Source: an uncultured Prochlorococcus sp. | GTDB taxonomy: Bacteria; Cyanobacteriota; Cyanobacteriia; PCC-6307; Cyanobiaceae | Direction: 5' to 3' | Assembly: GCA_902625845.1 (NCBI GenBank) | Contig: CACOCT010000007.1 | Span: 1 to 40,806 of the forward strand | Length of the DNA: 40,806 bases | In this document: positions 17,786-26,672 of the stretch, one piece after another | Layout of the letters: each line of letters opens with the position of its first letter | How positions within the stretch are numbered: position 1 is the stretch's first letter | Position numbers and translations under genes: made by a program | The notes under the pieces: generated by a model | The model's database searches: none | What the model was told of the DNA's origin: nothing | Seen by the model: the letters and a program-made list of their open reading frames with translations, nothing else

Positions 17786-17992
17786 TTAAAACGATTCGAA
17801 CTGATTTTTTACTTTCTTCTTATTCTTTTCAGATAACAATTGATGCAAAGCATCCAACTGAGCATGAACCTCTCTAGCTTCACCAGGATCAGGTAACAAT
17901 CCTTCTTTCAATAACATTTGGTGCATATCTCGAAGTTCCAACCTTATGTATCGCAGGTGTGAACTGACCTCTTCTCTTTTTGCAGAGCTCAT
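17786..17992 (-). CDS. small helical protein, paralogue of the 14934-15110 product
   Basis: A 68-residue protein reads MSSAKREEVSSHLRYIRLEL, then RDMHQMLLKEGLLPDPGEAR, then a second helix and a basic tail ending KKVKNQFESF. It shares the HLR..R.EL..MH...L.EG.LP.P.E pattern with the small protein at 14934. The codon use is slightly less AT-biased than in its neighbours, which fits a conserved, well-expressed gene. It probably forms a helical hairpin. Function unknown. Confidence 0.75.
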   Translation of the reverse strand: MSSAKREEVSSHLRYIRLELRDMHQMLLKEGLLPDPGEAREVHAQLDALHQLLSEKNKKKVKNQFESF

Positions 17993-18099
17993 ATAATTGA
18001 ATCAACATAATTATTATACATTATTGTTAAAATTGGTTTAAATAAAAATTTAATAAATTTTTATCAAAATTAGCAACCAATAACTAATTTAATAAAAAA

Positions 18100-18273
18100 A
18101 TGAAAAAGAAATCTAAGAAAAAAAAAGTCAATTCAAATATTACTTATAAAAAAGATTCTGATGAAAATAAAAATACTGCAAAAATTGTATTATTTATATT
18201 TGGAATTGGACCAATAATAGGAATAATTGTATTTCTAGCTAGTAAAGGATTTTTTAACTCACCTCAAATATAA
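18100..18273 (+). CDS. small membrane protein with a lysine-rich N-terminus
   Basis: A 57-residue ORF reads MKKKSKKKKVNSNITYKKDS, then a membrane helix IVLFIFGIGPIIGIIVFLAS (about residues 30-49), and ends KGFFNSPQI. The strongly basic N-terminus predicts a cytoplasmic N-side. It resembles the many one-helix small proteins of picocyanobacteria. No family recognised. It is flanked by roughly 100-base AT-rich gaps. Confidence 0.6.
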   Translation: MKKKSKKKKVNSNITYKKDSDENKNTAKIVLFIFGIGPIIGIIVFLASKGFFNSPQI

Positions 18274-18368
18274 AATTAATTCGGTAATTTAAAAAATTTA
18301 TAAAAATCACAATTTTTACTGGATTATTATCTAAATATTGTTAAGTTGATTTTATAAATTTTAAAACC

Positions 18369-18536
18369 ATGAGATATTTAAATCCATCTACAAGATTAAA
18401 ACTAAATGAAATTATAAGTAGAATAAATGAGAAGAAGATAGTTACATTGTCTGAGAGAATTTTACTAAGTAAATATTTAGATAAATATCCTTACTTAAAT
18501 TCATTATTTAAAGAGAATTCACCTAAATCTTCTTAA
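18369..18536 (+). CDS. small hypothetical protein (55 aa)
   Basis: The ORF reads MRYLNPSTRLKLNEIISRIN, then EKKIVTLSERILLSKYLDKY, and ends SPKSS. The sequence looks helical and positively charged, with no membrane segment. Its 3' end overlaps the convergent gene at 18519 by 18 bases. The regular amphipathic pattern supports coding, but the family is unknown. Confidence 0.5.
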   Translation: MRYLNPSTRLKLNEIISRINEKKIVTLSERILLSKYLDKYPYLNSLFKENSPKSS

Positions 18537-18743
18537 TGATTTAATACGAAAATTTGCGATATTAAATGCTGTCTGTGGGTTTGATTGAACAAATGGATGC
18601 TCTGATAATAAGTCAATAACTTTATCTATTTTTAAACTTTCATCTTCACATTCAAATTTTTGCCATTCTTCATCAAATGACATAGCAAAACTATCAGCGT
18701 TATTAAAAGTTCTATCCTTCATATCTTTATGAAAATTTTTCAA
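18519..18743 (-). CDS. small acidic hypothetical protein
   Basis: A 74-residue protein starts MKNFHKDMKDRTFNNADSFA, has an acidic middle (FDEEWQKFECEDESLKIDKV) and ends with NFRIKSLRRFR, a basic tail. An internal Met at 18722 is an alternative start. There is no signal or membrane segment. It overlaps the small plus-strand ORF by 18 bases tail to tail. Function unknown. Confidence 0.55.
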   Translation of the reverse strand: MKNFHKDMKDRTFNNADSFAMSFDEEWQKFECEDESLKIDKVIDLLSEHPFVQSNPQTAFNIANFRIKSLRRFR

Positions 18744-18797
18744 ATTTTAAAATTATTTTAATTTAAGAACGTTAAATTTTTTGTAAAGACTTAAGAA

Positions 18798-18827
18798 TTG
18801 TTAGATATTTGACAAAAGTGTTACAAT
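18798..18827 (+). promoter_or_regulatory. candidate sigma-70 promoter for the RHH-like gene
   Basis: TTGTTA (18798-18803) and TACAAT (18822-18827) are separated by 18 bases, 18 bases before the ATG at 18846. The hexamers are close to consensus and well placed, but in AT-rich DNA this could be chance. Confidence 0.4.
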
Positions 18828-18845
18828 TATGGCAAAGGGTTTTTT

Positions 18846-19211
18846 ATGGACAATAGCGTAAAAAGGATTGGTTATCTTCCAAGAAAAAGAGTCTTAGAGA
18901 TAATTGACAAAATATCTCAAACTGAATCCATAAGTAGATCAAAAGTTGTTGGGATATTAGTAGAGGAAGCCCTTGGAGCGAGGGGAATTGAAAACTTTGG
19001 TTTCGGAAATAAAATCACTCTAAATAATAAAATAGAAAACTATTCAAATAAAGTTAAAAACAATCAAAATATTAATATTACTGAAGATGAATTTGTTGAT
19101 GATAGTGGTTATACATTTGCATCAAATAATAATTTAGAAAGAGAGATTTCCTCCGCAGATATAGAATTAGCAAACAAAATAAATCTTTTAAAGAAATCAG
19201 GTTTAATTTAA
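18846..19211 (+). CDS. ribbon-helix-helix-like hypothetical protein
   Basis: A 121-residue protein has an N-terminus (VKRIGYLPRKRVLEIIDKIS, then SISRSKVVGILVEEALGARG) that follows the RHH pattern: a short strand, a helix, an S(R/K)SKVV turn and a second helix. The remaining half is Asn-rich and probably disordered, ending with a helix (ADIELANKINLLKKSGLI). RHH proteins are dimeric DNA-binding regulators, often autoregulatory. No toxin-like partner is adjacent: the next gene is a DUF2130 protein 145 bases away. The DNA-binding role is inference from a short pattern. Confidence 0.6.
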   Translation: MDNSVKRIGYLPRKRVLEIIDKISQTESISRSKVVGILVEEALGARGIENFGFGNKITLNNKIENYSNKVKNNQNINITEDEFVDDSGYTFASNNNLEREISSADIELANKINLLKKSGLI

Positions 19212-19356
19212 ATTTTAAATTATAAGTGAATATTATTATAATTTAAACTAAAAACTCTGTTAAAAATAAATCAAATGTAGTTTAATCCTAATAGAAGAAA
19301 ATAAGTATTTAAAGTTGATTATTATAATATATATTCTATAAATCTTTTATTAAGTT

Positions 19357-20664
19357 ATGAAAGATATAAAATGTCCATCATGTGGAAAAACATTTAAAAT
19401 AGATCCTTCTAATTTTGATCAATTACTTTCTCAAATTAAGAATGACGAATTTAATAAACAAATTAATGAAAGATTAGACCTTGCTAATAAAGAAAAGAAT
19501 AAAGAAATTGAACTAATTAAAACCGAATTAAAGCTTGAAATGGTAAGAGAAAAAAAAGAGATGGAAAAGACAATAATTGCCTTACAATCAAAATTGAACC
19601 TAATAGATAAAGATAAGTTAAACGAATTAAATTTTTTAAGAAATGAATCAGAAAAAAAAATAAATAACTTAAATATTAAAATTGAGAAACTAAGTAATGA
19701 AATCATAAATCAAGCAGAAACTCTTAAAATTTCTAAAGAAAAAGAAGTTATAAATGCAATTACAAAAGTTGAGGAAGAAAAAACAGAATTAAGAATCAAA
19801 TTAGAGACATTGAAGCAAGAAAAATTTGATTCAGAAAAGGCAATAGAAGAAAGATATCAAGAAATTATTAAAGAAAGGGACTTAAAAATTACTGACTTAA
19901 GGGATATGCAACTTAAATTAAGTACAAAAATGCAAGGGGAAACTCTTGAGAAGCACTGTGAAAATGAATTTAACAAAATACGTTCTACTGGATTTCAAAC
20001 TTCAATCTTCGAAAAAGATAATGATTCCTCTACAGGCAGCAAAGGAGATTATATCTTCAGAGAATTTGACAACCAAAATTTAGAAATAATATCCATCATG
20101 TTTGAAATGAAAAACGAAAGTCAAAGCTCCGTAAATAAGAAGAAAAACGAAGATTTCTTTAAAGAATTAGATAAAGATAGAAAAGAAAAATCCTGTGAAT
20201 ATGCAGTATTAGTTTCATTGCTTGAGCAGGATAGCGAACTATATAACTCCGGCATAGTAGATGTTTCTCATAGATATCCTAAAATGTATGTAATAAGGCC
20301 TCAATTTTTCATTCCAATTATTTCACTCCTAAGAAATGCTGCAATAAAATCATTAAACTATAGACGTGAGCTCGAGATTGAAAAGGCTAAGAAGTTAGAT
20401 ATCACAAATTTCGAAAGTACTCTAAATCAGTTTAAGTATGCTGTTGGGAATAATGTTAGGCTAGCTTCTGACAGATTTAAAGATGCAATCTTAGGCATTG
20501 ATAAAACCATTAAAAATCTTGAGAAGACAAAAGAGGCATTGCTTTTATCAGAACAACATCTGCAGAGAGCTAATGTTAAATCTCAAGATCTAACTATTAA
20601 AAAGTTAACTTATAATAATCCAACGATGAAAAGAGAATTTAACAATAAAAAGAATAACAACTAG
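19357..20664 (+). CDS. DUF2130 protein with zinc-ribbon-like N-terminus and coiled coil
   Basis: A 435-residue protein starts with one CxxC half of a zinc-ribbon-like motif (IKCPSCGKTF). A long coiled coil rich in Lys, Glu and Ile spans roughly residues 20-190. The DUF2130 core follows, recognisable from KMQGETLEKHCENEFNKIRS, the acidic GSKGDYIFRE segment and FEMKNESQSSVNKKKNEDFF. The GDYIF...(M/E)...E.K. arrangement resembles PD-(D/E)XK-type folds, and DUF2130 has been viewed as nuclease-like; I cannot verify activity. Sporadic occurrence is typical of this family, and here it lies in an accessory stretch. Confidence 0.82.
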   Translation: MKDIKCPSCGKTFKIDPSNFDQLLSQIKNDEFNKQINERLDLANKEKNKEIELIKTELKLEMVREKKEMEKTIIALQSKLNLIDKDKLNELNFLRNESEKKINNLNIKIEKLSNEIINQAETLKISKEKEVINAITKVEEEKTELRIKLETLKQEKFDSEKAIEERYQEIIKERDLKITDLRDMQLKLSTKMQGETLEKHCENEFNKIRSTGFQTSIFEKDNDSSTGSKGDYIFREFDNQNLEIISIMFEMKNESQSSVNKKKNEDFFKELDKDRKEKSCEYAVLVSLLEQDSELYNSGIVDVSHRYPKMYVIRPQFFIPIISLLRNAAIKSLNYRRELEIEKAKKLDITNFESTLNQFKYAVGNNVRLASDRFKDAILGIDKTIKNLEKTKEALLLSEQHLQRANVKSQDLTIKKLTYNNPTMKREFNNKKNNN

Positions 20665-20746
20665 TTAAAAATTAGTAAGAATTGATTAAGAAAAAAAGTA
20701 GAAATATTAGAGATAAGAGATATAATTTAATAGATATAAAAATATA

Positions 20747-21037
20747 ATGGTGGAGAAAAAACCTATCCATTTGATTGCTAAAGATCTTGGCATGGATACA
20801 AAGAAAGTTATTAAAGCATGCAATCAGATTGGAATTTGTGCAAAAGGAGCTTCCAAAAGGTTAGATCATAAAGAGGAAGAAAAAATTAAAACTTACTTTA
20901 ATAATGGGAAAAATGTATCTAATGAGGTTATTGATATAAAAGTTACTTCATTAAATGAGACAAAATTTAAAAAAGTATTTTCTTTCAAATCTACTAATAA
21001 TAAATATTTTCCTAACAGATTAATAAAAGAAATATAA
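20747..21037 (+). CDS. IF2-N-domain-like small protein
   Basis: A 96-residue protein begins KPIHLIAKDLGMDTKKVIKA, then CNQIGICAKGASKRLDHKEE. This matches the pattern of the IF2 N-terminal subdomain (V..LAKELG....E(V/L)I..C..LGI.AK...S.L...E...I). In full IF-2 this module precedes the GTPase; here it is free-standing, followed by about 40 basic residues without a GTPase. It could bind the ribosome or RNA or act as a small HTH-like module. Starts at ATG; no neighbour is close enough to suggest an operon. Confidence 0.65.
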   Translation: MVEKKPIHLIAKDLGMDTKKVIKACNQIGICAKGASKRLDHKEEEKIKTYFNNGKNVSNEVIDIKVTSLNETKFKKVFSFKSTNNKYFPNRLIKEI

Positions 21038-21122
21038 AATTAAGTATTTTATATGAAAAATCACGAATTAATAATCACGATTAAAACACTTTTTTAGATA
21101 TCATAAGTAAAATTACTCAAAT

Positions 21123-21533
21123 ATGAATAATTACGAAGCTTTAAATACTTTAGACAACTCTTGGTCTAAGCAAAAATTAATTAAAAAGATTAAAAGCGGA
21201 CAAAGTTCTGAACAAATTGTTCAGGATTTTATAAATGAGAATAAAACTAATTTTGAGATAGTAATTAATCTATTAAATCAGAATGATAATAATGTTTTGA
21301 GTTATATGGAAGAGATTGCTAATTGTGAATTAAATTTGATAAAAGAATTGAAGAAGAAAGAAACTAAATCTATTATTGAAACGAAAGAAAATATTAATGA
21401 TATAAATCCAATAGCTCAAATTTACAAAGAATTTCAACTATCTTTATTTGTAAGAAAGTGGAGTAATCAATTTGTTATTGGGATTTTAATCATGATTTCT
21501 ATAATATCTTTGACAAAACAGGCCTGGGCATAA
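21123..21533 (+). CDS. hypothetical tail-anchored membrane protein
   Basis: A 136-residue protein is soluble and helical for its first 110 residues (MNNYEALNTLDNSWSKQKLI; LNQNDNNVLSYMEEIANCEL) and ends with a hydrophobic helix (FVIGILIMISIISLTKQAWA) at the extreme C-terminus, as in tail-anchored proteins. It lies 38 bases upstream of the exonuclease-ligase-helicase operon on the same strand and could share its transcript. No family is recognised. Confidence 0.6.
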   Translation: MNNYEALNTLDNSWSKQKLIKKIKSGQSSEQIVQDFINENKTNFEIVINLLNQNDNNVLSYMEEIANCELNLIKELKKKETKSIIETKENINDINPIAQIYKEFQLSLFVRKWSNQFVIGILIMISIISLTKQAWA

Positions 21534-21571
21534 TTCGTTAAATTAATTTAAGAGAATTTATATTAAAACAA

Positions 21572-22561
21572 TTGATAAATTCTAAACAAAATTTAATTAC
21601 ACAAAAAAGTCATGGATTATATTGTCAACCAGCAAATACTTGGATAGATCCCTATAAACCAGTTGAAAAAGCAATAATAACTCATGCTCATTCTGATCAC
21701 TTCACAAATGGATGTAGAGAATATATTTGTTCAATTGAAACTGGATTTTTATTAAGAAAAAGATTTGGAAATAATCTAAATTTAAAAACTATTGATTATG
21801 ATAAAGAATTTATAATTAATGGAATAAATTTTTCACTACATCCATCTGGGCATATTTTAGGTTCATCTCAAATAAAGATAAAGGCAGGTTCTGAGATATG
21901 GTTAATTACTAGTGATCTTAAGAGACAAAAAGATAAAACTTGCAAAAGTTATGAGAAATTAAAAACTGATTTCTTAATATGCGAATCAACATTCGGACTT
22001 CCTATATTCAATTGGGAATCAACAAACAAGGTTATAGATTCCATTACAAAATGGGTTACTCAATCTGAAGACTATACATCAATTCTCTTTTGTTATTCCT
22101 TAGGTAAAGCTCAAAGATTATTAAGTGAGTTGAATAGCCAGAACTTTAAAAATATTTATGTACATAAAAGCATTGAAAAAATGAATGGAATATACAAAAG
22201 CCTTGGAATAGAACTTGCAGAAACAAAGGTTTATGATATGAATTTAGTAATAAATAATCCTAAAAATAGTTTATTATTACTTCCACCATCATTAAACAAT
22301 AAAAATTTTCTAAAAAAATTTAAAATGGTTCAAACTGGTTTCGCAAGTGGTTGGATGTCTATAAGAGCGTTAAAAAAAAGATCTGGCTTTGATAAGGGAT
22401 TTATTATTTCTGATCATGCAGATTGGAATGGCTTAATCAAAACAATAAAAGAATCAAAAGCAGAAAGAGTTTTTCTTAATCATGGAGATGGAGAATCGTT
22501 AGCCAACTTTCTTAGAGATAAAGAAGCACTTAATATTAAACAACTAAAAGAAGTGAAATGA
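21572..22561 (+). CDS. ligase-associated MBL-fold DNA exonuclease
   Basis: A 329-residue metallo-beta-lactamase-fold nuclease. The hallmark HAHSDH (residues 38-43) supplies metal ligands; further His residues lie in SLHPSGHILGSSQI and SDHADW, and the C-terminal FLNHGDGES is the usual beta-CASP-like end. The family, known as ligase-associated DNA exonuclease, is encoded with an ATP-dependent ligase, an Lhr-type helicase and an MPE phosphoesterase. All three follow here. Translation probably starts at a TTG (21572), as no ATG is available. Its stop overlaps the ligase start by four bases (ATGA), implying coupling. The likely role is trimming DNA ends during repair. Confidence 0.9.
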   Translation: MINSKQNLITQKSHGLYCQPANTWIDPYKPVEKAIITHAHSDHFTNGCREYICSIETGFLLRKRFGNNLNLKTIDYDKEFIINGINFSLHPSGHILGSSQIKIKAGSEIWLITSDLKRQKDKTCKSYEKLKTDFLICESTFGLPIFNWESTNKVIDSITKWVTQSEDYTSILFCYSLGKAQRLLSELNSQNFKNIYVHKSIEKMNGIYKSLGIELAETKVYDMNLVINNPKNSLLLLPPSLNNKNFLKKFKMVQTGFASGWMSIRALKKRSGFDKGFIISDHADWNGLIKTIKESKAERVFLNHGDGESLANFLRDKEALNIKQLKEVK

Positions 22562-24192
22562 GCCTTAATAAATTTTCTAAATTATTTGAAGAATTAGATT
22601 CAAATAATAGTATTAACAAAAAAATTAATTCTTTAACTAAATATTTTAAATCCAGTAGTAACTTAAATAATATTTTGACAATATATTTATTAATAGGTAA
22701 GAGGAATAAAAGATTTATAAGTGGTAAATCACTTAGAGAGTATTATGCAGATATTTATAAAATGCCTATATGGTTAATAGAAACATGTTATTCAAAAGTT
22801 GGAGATTCAGCAGAAGTTATTTCTTTACTTTTACAAGATAATTTATTAAAAAAAGATATTAAAGAAGATATTTCTCTAGATCAATTATTAAATAAAATAT
22901 TACCAAATTTATCCAAACTAGAAGAACCTAAGAAAAAATCTCAAATTAAACTTTTATGGGAAAAAACCACAAATGATAATCAATTAATTTTTAATAAAAT
23001 TCTTACAGGTTCATTCAGGATAGGAGTGTCTAAAGGTCTTGTTACAAAAGCAATATCAAATATGGTTGGTATAGATGAGTCAATAATTCTTCATAGGCTA
23101 ATGGGTGATTTTGATCCAATTGAAGAAACATATATCTTTTTAATTAATGAAAAATTAGAACAAAAAGAACTTACCTATAAACCATATCCTTTTCAATTAG
23201 CCAATACATTTGATGAAAAAATAAAGGAAACAACATCAATAAATCAATATCAATTTGAATCAAAATGGGATGGCATTAGAAGTCAAATAATTAAAAGATC
23301 TAATAATATATCAATATGGACAAGAGGAGAGGAGTTAGTTAATAAAACTTTTCCTGAATTAATAAAACTAATATCAGATTTTAAAAATGACTTTGTTTTA
23401 GATGGAGAAATTTTAATTTGGGATGAAATTAAGAACTGCCCCAAAGAATTTTCATTATTGCAGAAGAGACTTGGAAGAAAATCACCCTCTGCAAAAATAC
23501 AAAAAGATTTACCCGTGGTTTTTATAGCTTATGATATTTTAGAAATGAATGGAAATGATATAAGAAGTAAAGTTTTAAGTGAGAGAAGAAATATTCTTGA
23601 AGAAAAATTCTATAATCCAATCTCAGAAGATCAAAATAATAACTCAAGAAAGATAAAAATCACAAAATTGCTTAAAATTAAGAATTGGGAAGAGCTAGAA
23701 GAAGCAAAAAATTCTGCTAGGAATATAAAGACTGAAGGTTTAGTGATAAAGAATAAAAATTCTAAGTATTTACCTGGAAGAAAGAAAGGTAACTGGTGGA
23801 AATATAAAGTTGATCCTATGCAACTAGATGGAGTTTTAATTTATGCGAAACCTGGGAGTGGTAAAAGGGCAGATTTATATACTGACTATAGTTTTGCTAT
23901 TTGGGAAGAAAATAAACTCGTTAAATTCGCAAATGCTTATTCAGGACTTAATAATGAAGAAATCAAAGAATTAGACAAATGGATTAGAAAAAATACATTA
24001 GAAAAATATGGACCAGTAAGATCTGTTAAGCCTGAATTAGTATTTGAAATTTCATTTGATAATATACAAATTTCTAAACGTCATAAATCAGGGATAGCAT
24101 TGAGATTTCCGAGAATAACCAGATGGAGAAAAGACAAAAATATAAAGGATGCAGATAGTTTAGAAAATGCAAAGAGGATGATAAGGAATTAA
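22558..24192 (+). CDS. ATP-dependent DNA ligase (repair, cluster-associated)
   Basis: A 544-residue ligase. The N-terminal DNA-binding domain spans about residues 1-215. The nucleotidyltransferase domain has motif I SKWDGIR with catalytic Lys236, then motif III-like VLDGEILIW (280-288), motif IV EGLVIKN and motif V NWWKYKVD; the OB domain follows, ending ALRFPRITRWRKDK. It seals nicks using ATP via an enzyme-AMP intermediate, separately from the replicative NAD-dependent LigA expected elsewhere. It is translationally coupled to the exonuclease (4-base overlap) and precedes the helicase by 2 bases. Confidence 0.94.
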   Translation: MSLNKFSKLFEELDSNNSINKKINSLTKYFKSSSNLNNILTIYLLIGKRNKRFISGKSLREYYADIYKMPIWLIETCYSKVGDSAEVISLLLQDNLLKKDIKEDISLDQLLNKILPNLSKLEEPKKKSQIKLLWEKTTNDNQLIFNKILTGSFRIGVSKGLVTKAISNMVGIDESIILHRLMGDFDPIEETYIFLINEKLEQKELTYKPYPFQLANTFDEKIKETTSINQYQFESKWDGIRSQIIKRSNNISIWTRGEELVNKTFPELIKLISDFKNDFVLDGEILIWDEIKNCPKEFSLLQKRLGRKSPSAKIQKDLPVVFIAYDILEMNGNDIRSKVLSERRNILEEKFYNPISEDQNNNSRKIKITKLLKIKNWEELEEAKNSARNIKTEGLVIKNKNSKYLPGRKKGNWWKYKVDPMQLDGVLIYAKPGSGKRADLYTDYSFAIWEENKLVKFANAYSGLNNEEIKELDKWIRKNTLEKYGPVRSVKPELVFEISFDNIQISKRHKSGIALRFPRITRWRKDKNIKDADSLENAKRMIRN

Positions 24193-24194
24193 TT

Positions 24195-26672
24195 ATGAAA
24201 AAATTATATGAAAAAGATTCAGAAAATTATATTAGGAAATTTTTCAAGGAAAACAATTGGCAACCATTAGACTTTCAGATTGAAGCTTGGGATTCTTATT
24301 CAAGAGGGGAAAGTGGAATTATACAAGTTCCAACAGGCTGTGGTAAAACTTATGCTGCCTTAATGGGTCCTCTTTTAAAATTAAAAGAACAAAATTTTCC
24401 AAAAGGTATAAATATTCTATTAGTTACTCCATTAAAGGCTTTAAGTAGAGATTTAAAAAAATCCATAATTAATGCTATTCAATTTTTCGATGCCAATATT
24501 TCAGTAGGGATTAGAAATGGTGATACTTCTAATTATGAAAAGAGAAAGCAAATAATTAAACCTCCTAACATCTTAATAACAACTCCTGAATCATTAACTT
24601 TATTAATTGCAAATAAAGAAGCAAATAAATTATTTAGTAATTTATTTTCAATTATTATCGACGAATGGCATGAATTAATGGGTTGTAAAAGAGGTAATCA
24701 ATGTGAACTAGCTTTAAGTTGGCTGAGAGGAAATAATAATAATATTCAAATATGGGCTATGAGTGCAACTATGGGGAATATAGAAGAGGCGGCTAGTTCA
24801 ATATTAGGATTAAGTTATAAGCAGCCTAAAATAATTAAAAGTAATATTGTCAAAAGCATCGAAATAAAGAGTGTTATTCCAGATAACATTGGTACATTCC
24901 CCTGGAGTGGACATTTAGGAATTAAAAGTCATAAATCACTAATAAAAGAAATTGATAAAAATAAAAGTACATTAATATTTACAAATACAAGGAATCAATC
25001 TGAAAGGTGGTTTCAATGTCTAAGATATTTCAACCCAGAAATGGAAGATAATATTGCACTACATCATGGCTCATTAGATAAAGAAGATAGAAAATTAGTT
25101 GAAGAAGGAGTAAAAGAGGGAAGTATAAAATGGGTAGTTTGCACTAGCTCTCTTGATTTAGGAGTAGATTTTCAACCAGTTGATCAAATCGTACAAATAG
25201 GTAGTGCTAAAAACATTGGTCGTCTTATACAGAGAGCTGGTAGGAGTGCACATAAACCAGGAGGTATATCAAAAATATTATTCATGCCAACAAATGCTCT
25301 TGAATTATTAGAAGTAAGTGCTATGCGAAAGTTAATAAATAAGGGCATTACAGAAAAAATAAATATTCCTGAATTATCATATGATGTACTTTTACAGCAT
25401 TTAGTAACTCTTGCTTGTGGACCAGGTTTTGATCCAAATATAGAAAAAGAAAGAATAAAAAATTGCCTTAGTTACAGAAATTTAAAAGATGAAGATTGGA
25501 ATTGGTGCCTAGACTTTTTGGAATATGGGGGAAGATGTCTTAAAGCCTATCCAAAATACAAAAAAATAGAAAAAAATTATGAATTTAATAATAAAAATAA
25601 TTTTAAATATATAGTGAAAGACAAAACATTAATTAGAATCCATAAATTTAATATTGGAACAATTACGAATGATAAATCAGTAATAGTTAAATACATAAAA
25701 GGAAAATCATTAGGAAGTTTGGAAGAAAATTTTGCTTCTAAATTAAAGATTGGTGATACTTTTTTCTTTGCTGGAAAAATGCTCGAATTTATTAAAATTA
25801 GAGATAATATTTTATATGTAAAAAAGTCTTCTCAAAAAAGTTCAAAGATCCCTGCTTGGATTGGAGGACAAATGGTTATATCTGATCTTCTCAGTAAAAA
25901 CATAAGAAAAGAAATAAGTCTTACAAATGAATTATTTAGCTTCAAAGGATTTGTCAATGAGGAATTGAAATCCTTATTACCTATATTAGAAAAGCAGAAG
26001 GAAATTTCCAAGATCCCAAGTGAGAAACAATTACTTACAGAAATTTATTCTTATAAAGGGTTTAAAACACTATTTGTTTTTCCCTTAGAAGGAAAATTTG
26101 TTAATGAAGGTATTGCATTCTTATGGGCACTAAGATATGCGAATCTAAATAAAGCCACCTTCAGCATAGCCTCAAATGATTTTGGCTTTAGTATAACTTC
26201 AACAGAAAACTATGATTTTTCATTATTAACTAATTACTTATCTTATTTTATGAGTAGTAAAAATTTGTCAAAAGATTTAGAAAGCGCAATAAATTTCTCA
26301 GAATTAACTAAAAATAATTTTAAAAATATTGCTCAAATAAGTGGCTTAATTAATAACAATAATCCATCTAAATTAAAAACATCTAATCAATTAATCATCA
26401 GCTCAAATTTATTATTTGAAGTTTTTAATAAGTATGAAAATAATCATTTGTTACTAAAACAGTCATACGAAGAAGTTAAAAAAAATCAATTAGAAATTGA
26501 TCGAATTGATTCCTGTCTTCAAAGAATGAGTAAATTAGATCTTATTCTTAATGAGACAAAGAGTCCTAGTCCATTTGCATTTCCGTTACTTGTAGAAAGG
26601 TTAAATAATACATTAAGTAATGAAACCATAGAAGAAAGAGTAAATAAATTAATAAGATCATATGAAAAATAA
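24195..26672 (+). CDS. ligase-associated DEXH-box helicase (Lhr-core type)
   Basis: An 825-residue superfamily 2 helicase. Walker A is PTGCGKT (46-52), the DEXH box is DEWH (156-159), motif III is MSATMG (189-194), motif V CTSSLDLGVD (316-325) and motif VI QRAGRSAH (346-353). The C-terminal half matches the winged-helix and Lhr-type beta-barrel region (LGSLEENFASKLKIGDTFFF; SSKIPAWIGGQM). Lhr-core enzymes translocate 3' to 5' on single-stranded DNA and unwind duplexes or RNA:DNA hybrids. Its position between the ligase and MPE genes is the classic cluster order; its end overlaps the MPE start by 11 bases. Confidence 0.94.
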   Translation: MKKLYEKDSENYIRKFFKENNWQPLDFQIEAWDSYSRGESGIIQVPTGCGKTYAALMGPLLKLKEQNFPKGINILLVTPLKALSRDLKKSIINAIQFFDANISVGIRNGDTSNYEKRKQIIKPPNILITTPESLTLLIANKEANKLFSNLFSIIIDEWHELMGCKRGNQCELALSWLRGNNNNIQIWAMSATMGNIEEAASSILGLSYKQPKIIKSNIVKSIEIKSVIPDNIGTFPWSGHLGIKSHKSLIKEIDKNKSTLIFTNTRNQSERWFQCLRYFNPEMEDNIALHHGSLDKEDRKLVEEGVKEGSIKWVVCTSSLDLGVDFQPVDQIVQIGSAKNIGRLIQRAGRSAHKPGGISKILFMPTNALELLEVSAMRKLINKGITEKINIPELSYDVLLQHLVTLACGPGFDPNIEKERIKNCLSYRNLKDEDWNWCLDFLEYGGRCLKAYPKYKKIEKNYEFNNKNNFKYIVKDKTLIRIHKFNIGTITNDKSVIVKYIKGKSLGSLEENFASKLKIGDTFFFAGKMLEFIKIRDNILYVKKSSQKSSKIPAWIGGQMVISDLLSKNIRKEISLTNELFSFKGFVNEELKSLLPILEKQKEISKIPSEKQLLTEIYSYKGFKTLFVFPLEGKFVNEGIAFLWALRYANLNKATFSIASNDFGFSITSTENYDFSLLTNYLSYFMSSKNLSKDLESAINFSELTKNNFKNIAQISGLINNNNPSKLKTSNQLIISSNLLFEVFNKYENNHLLLKQSYEEVKKNQLEIDRIDSCLQRMSKLDLILNETKSPSPFAFPLLVERLNNTLSNETIEERVNKLIRSYEK

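Noticed and set aside
19381-19389. TGTGGAAAA as a further DnaA box
   Set aside because: A single copy inside the coding sequence for CPSCGKTF of the DUF2130 protein, explained by the codons.
18846-20664. RHH-like gene plus DUF2130 gene as a toxin-antitoxin or defence pair
   Set aside because: They are 145 bases apart with no overlap, and neither has toxin features; the link is positional only.
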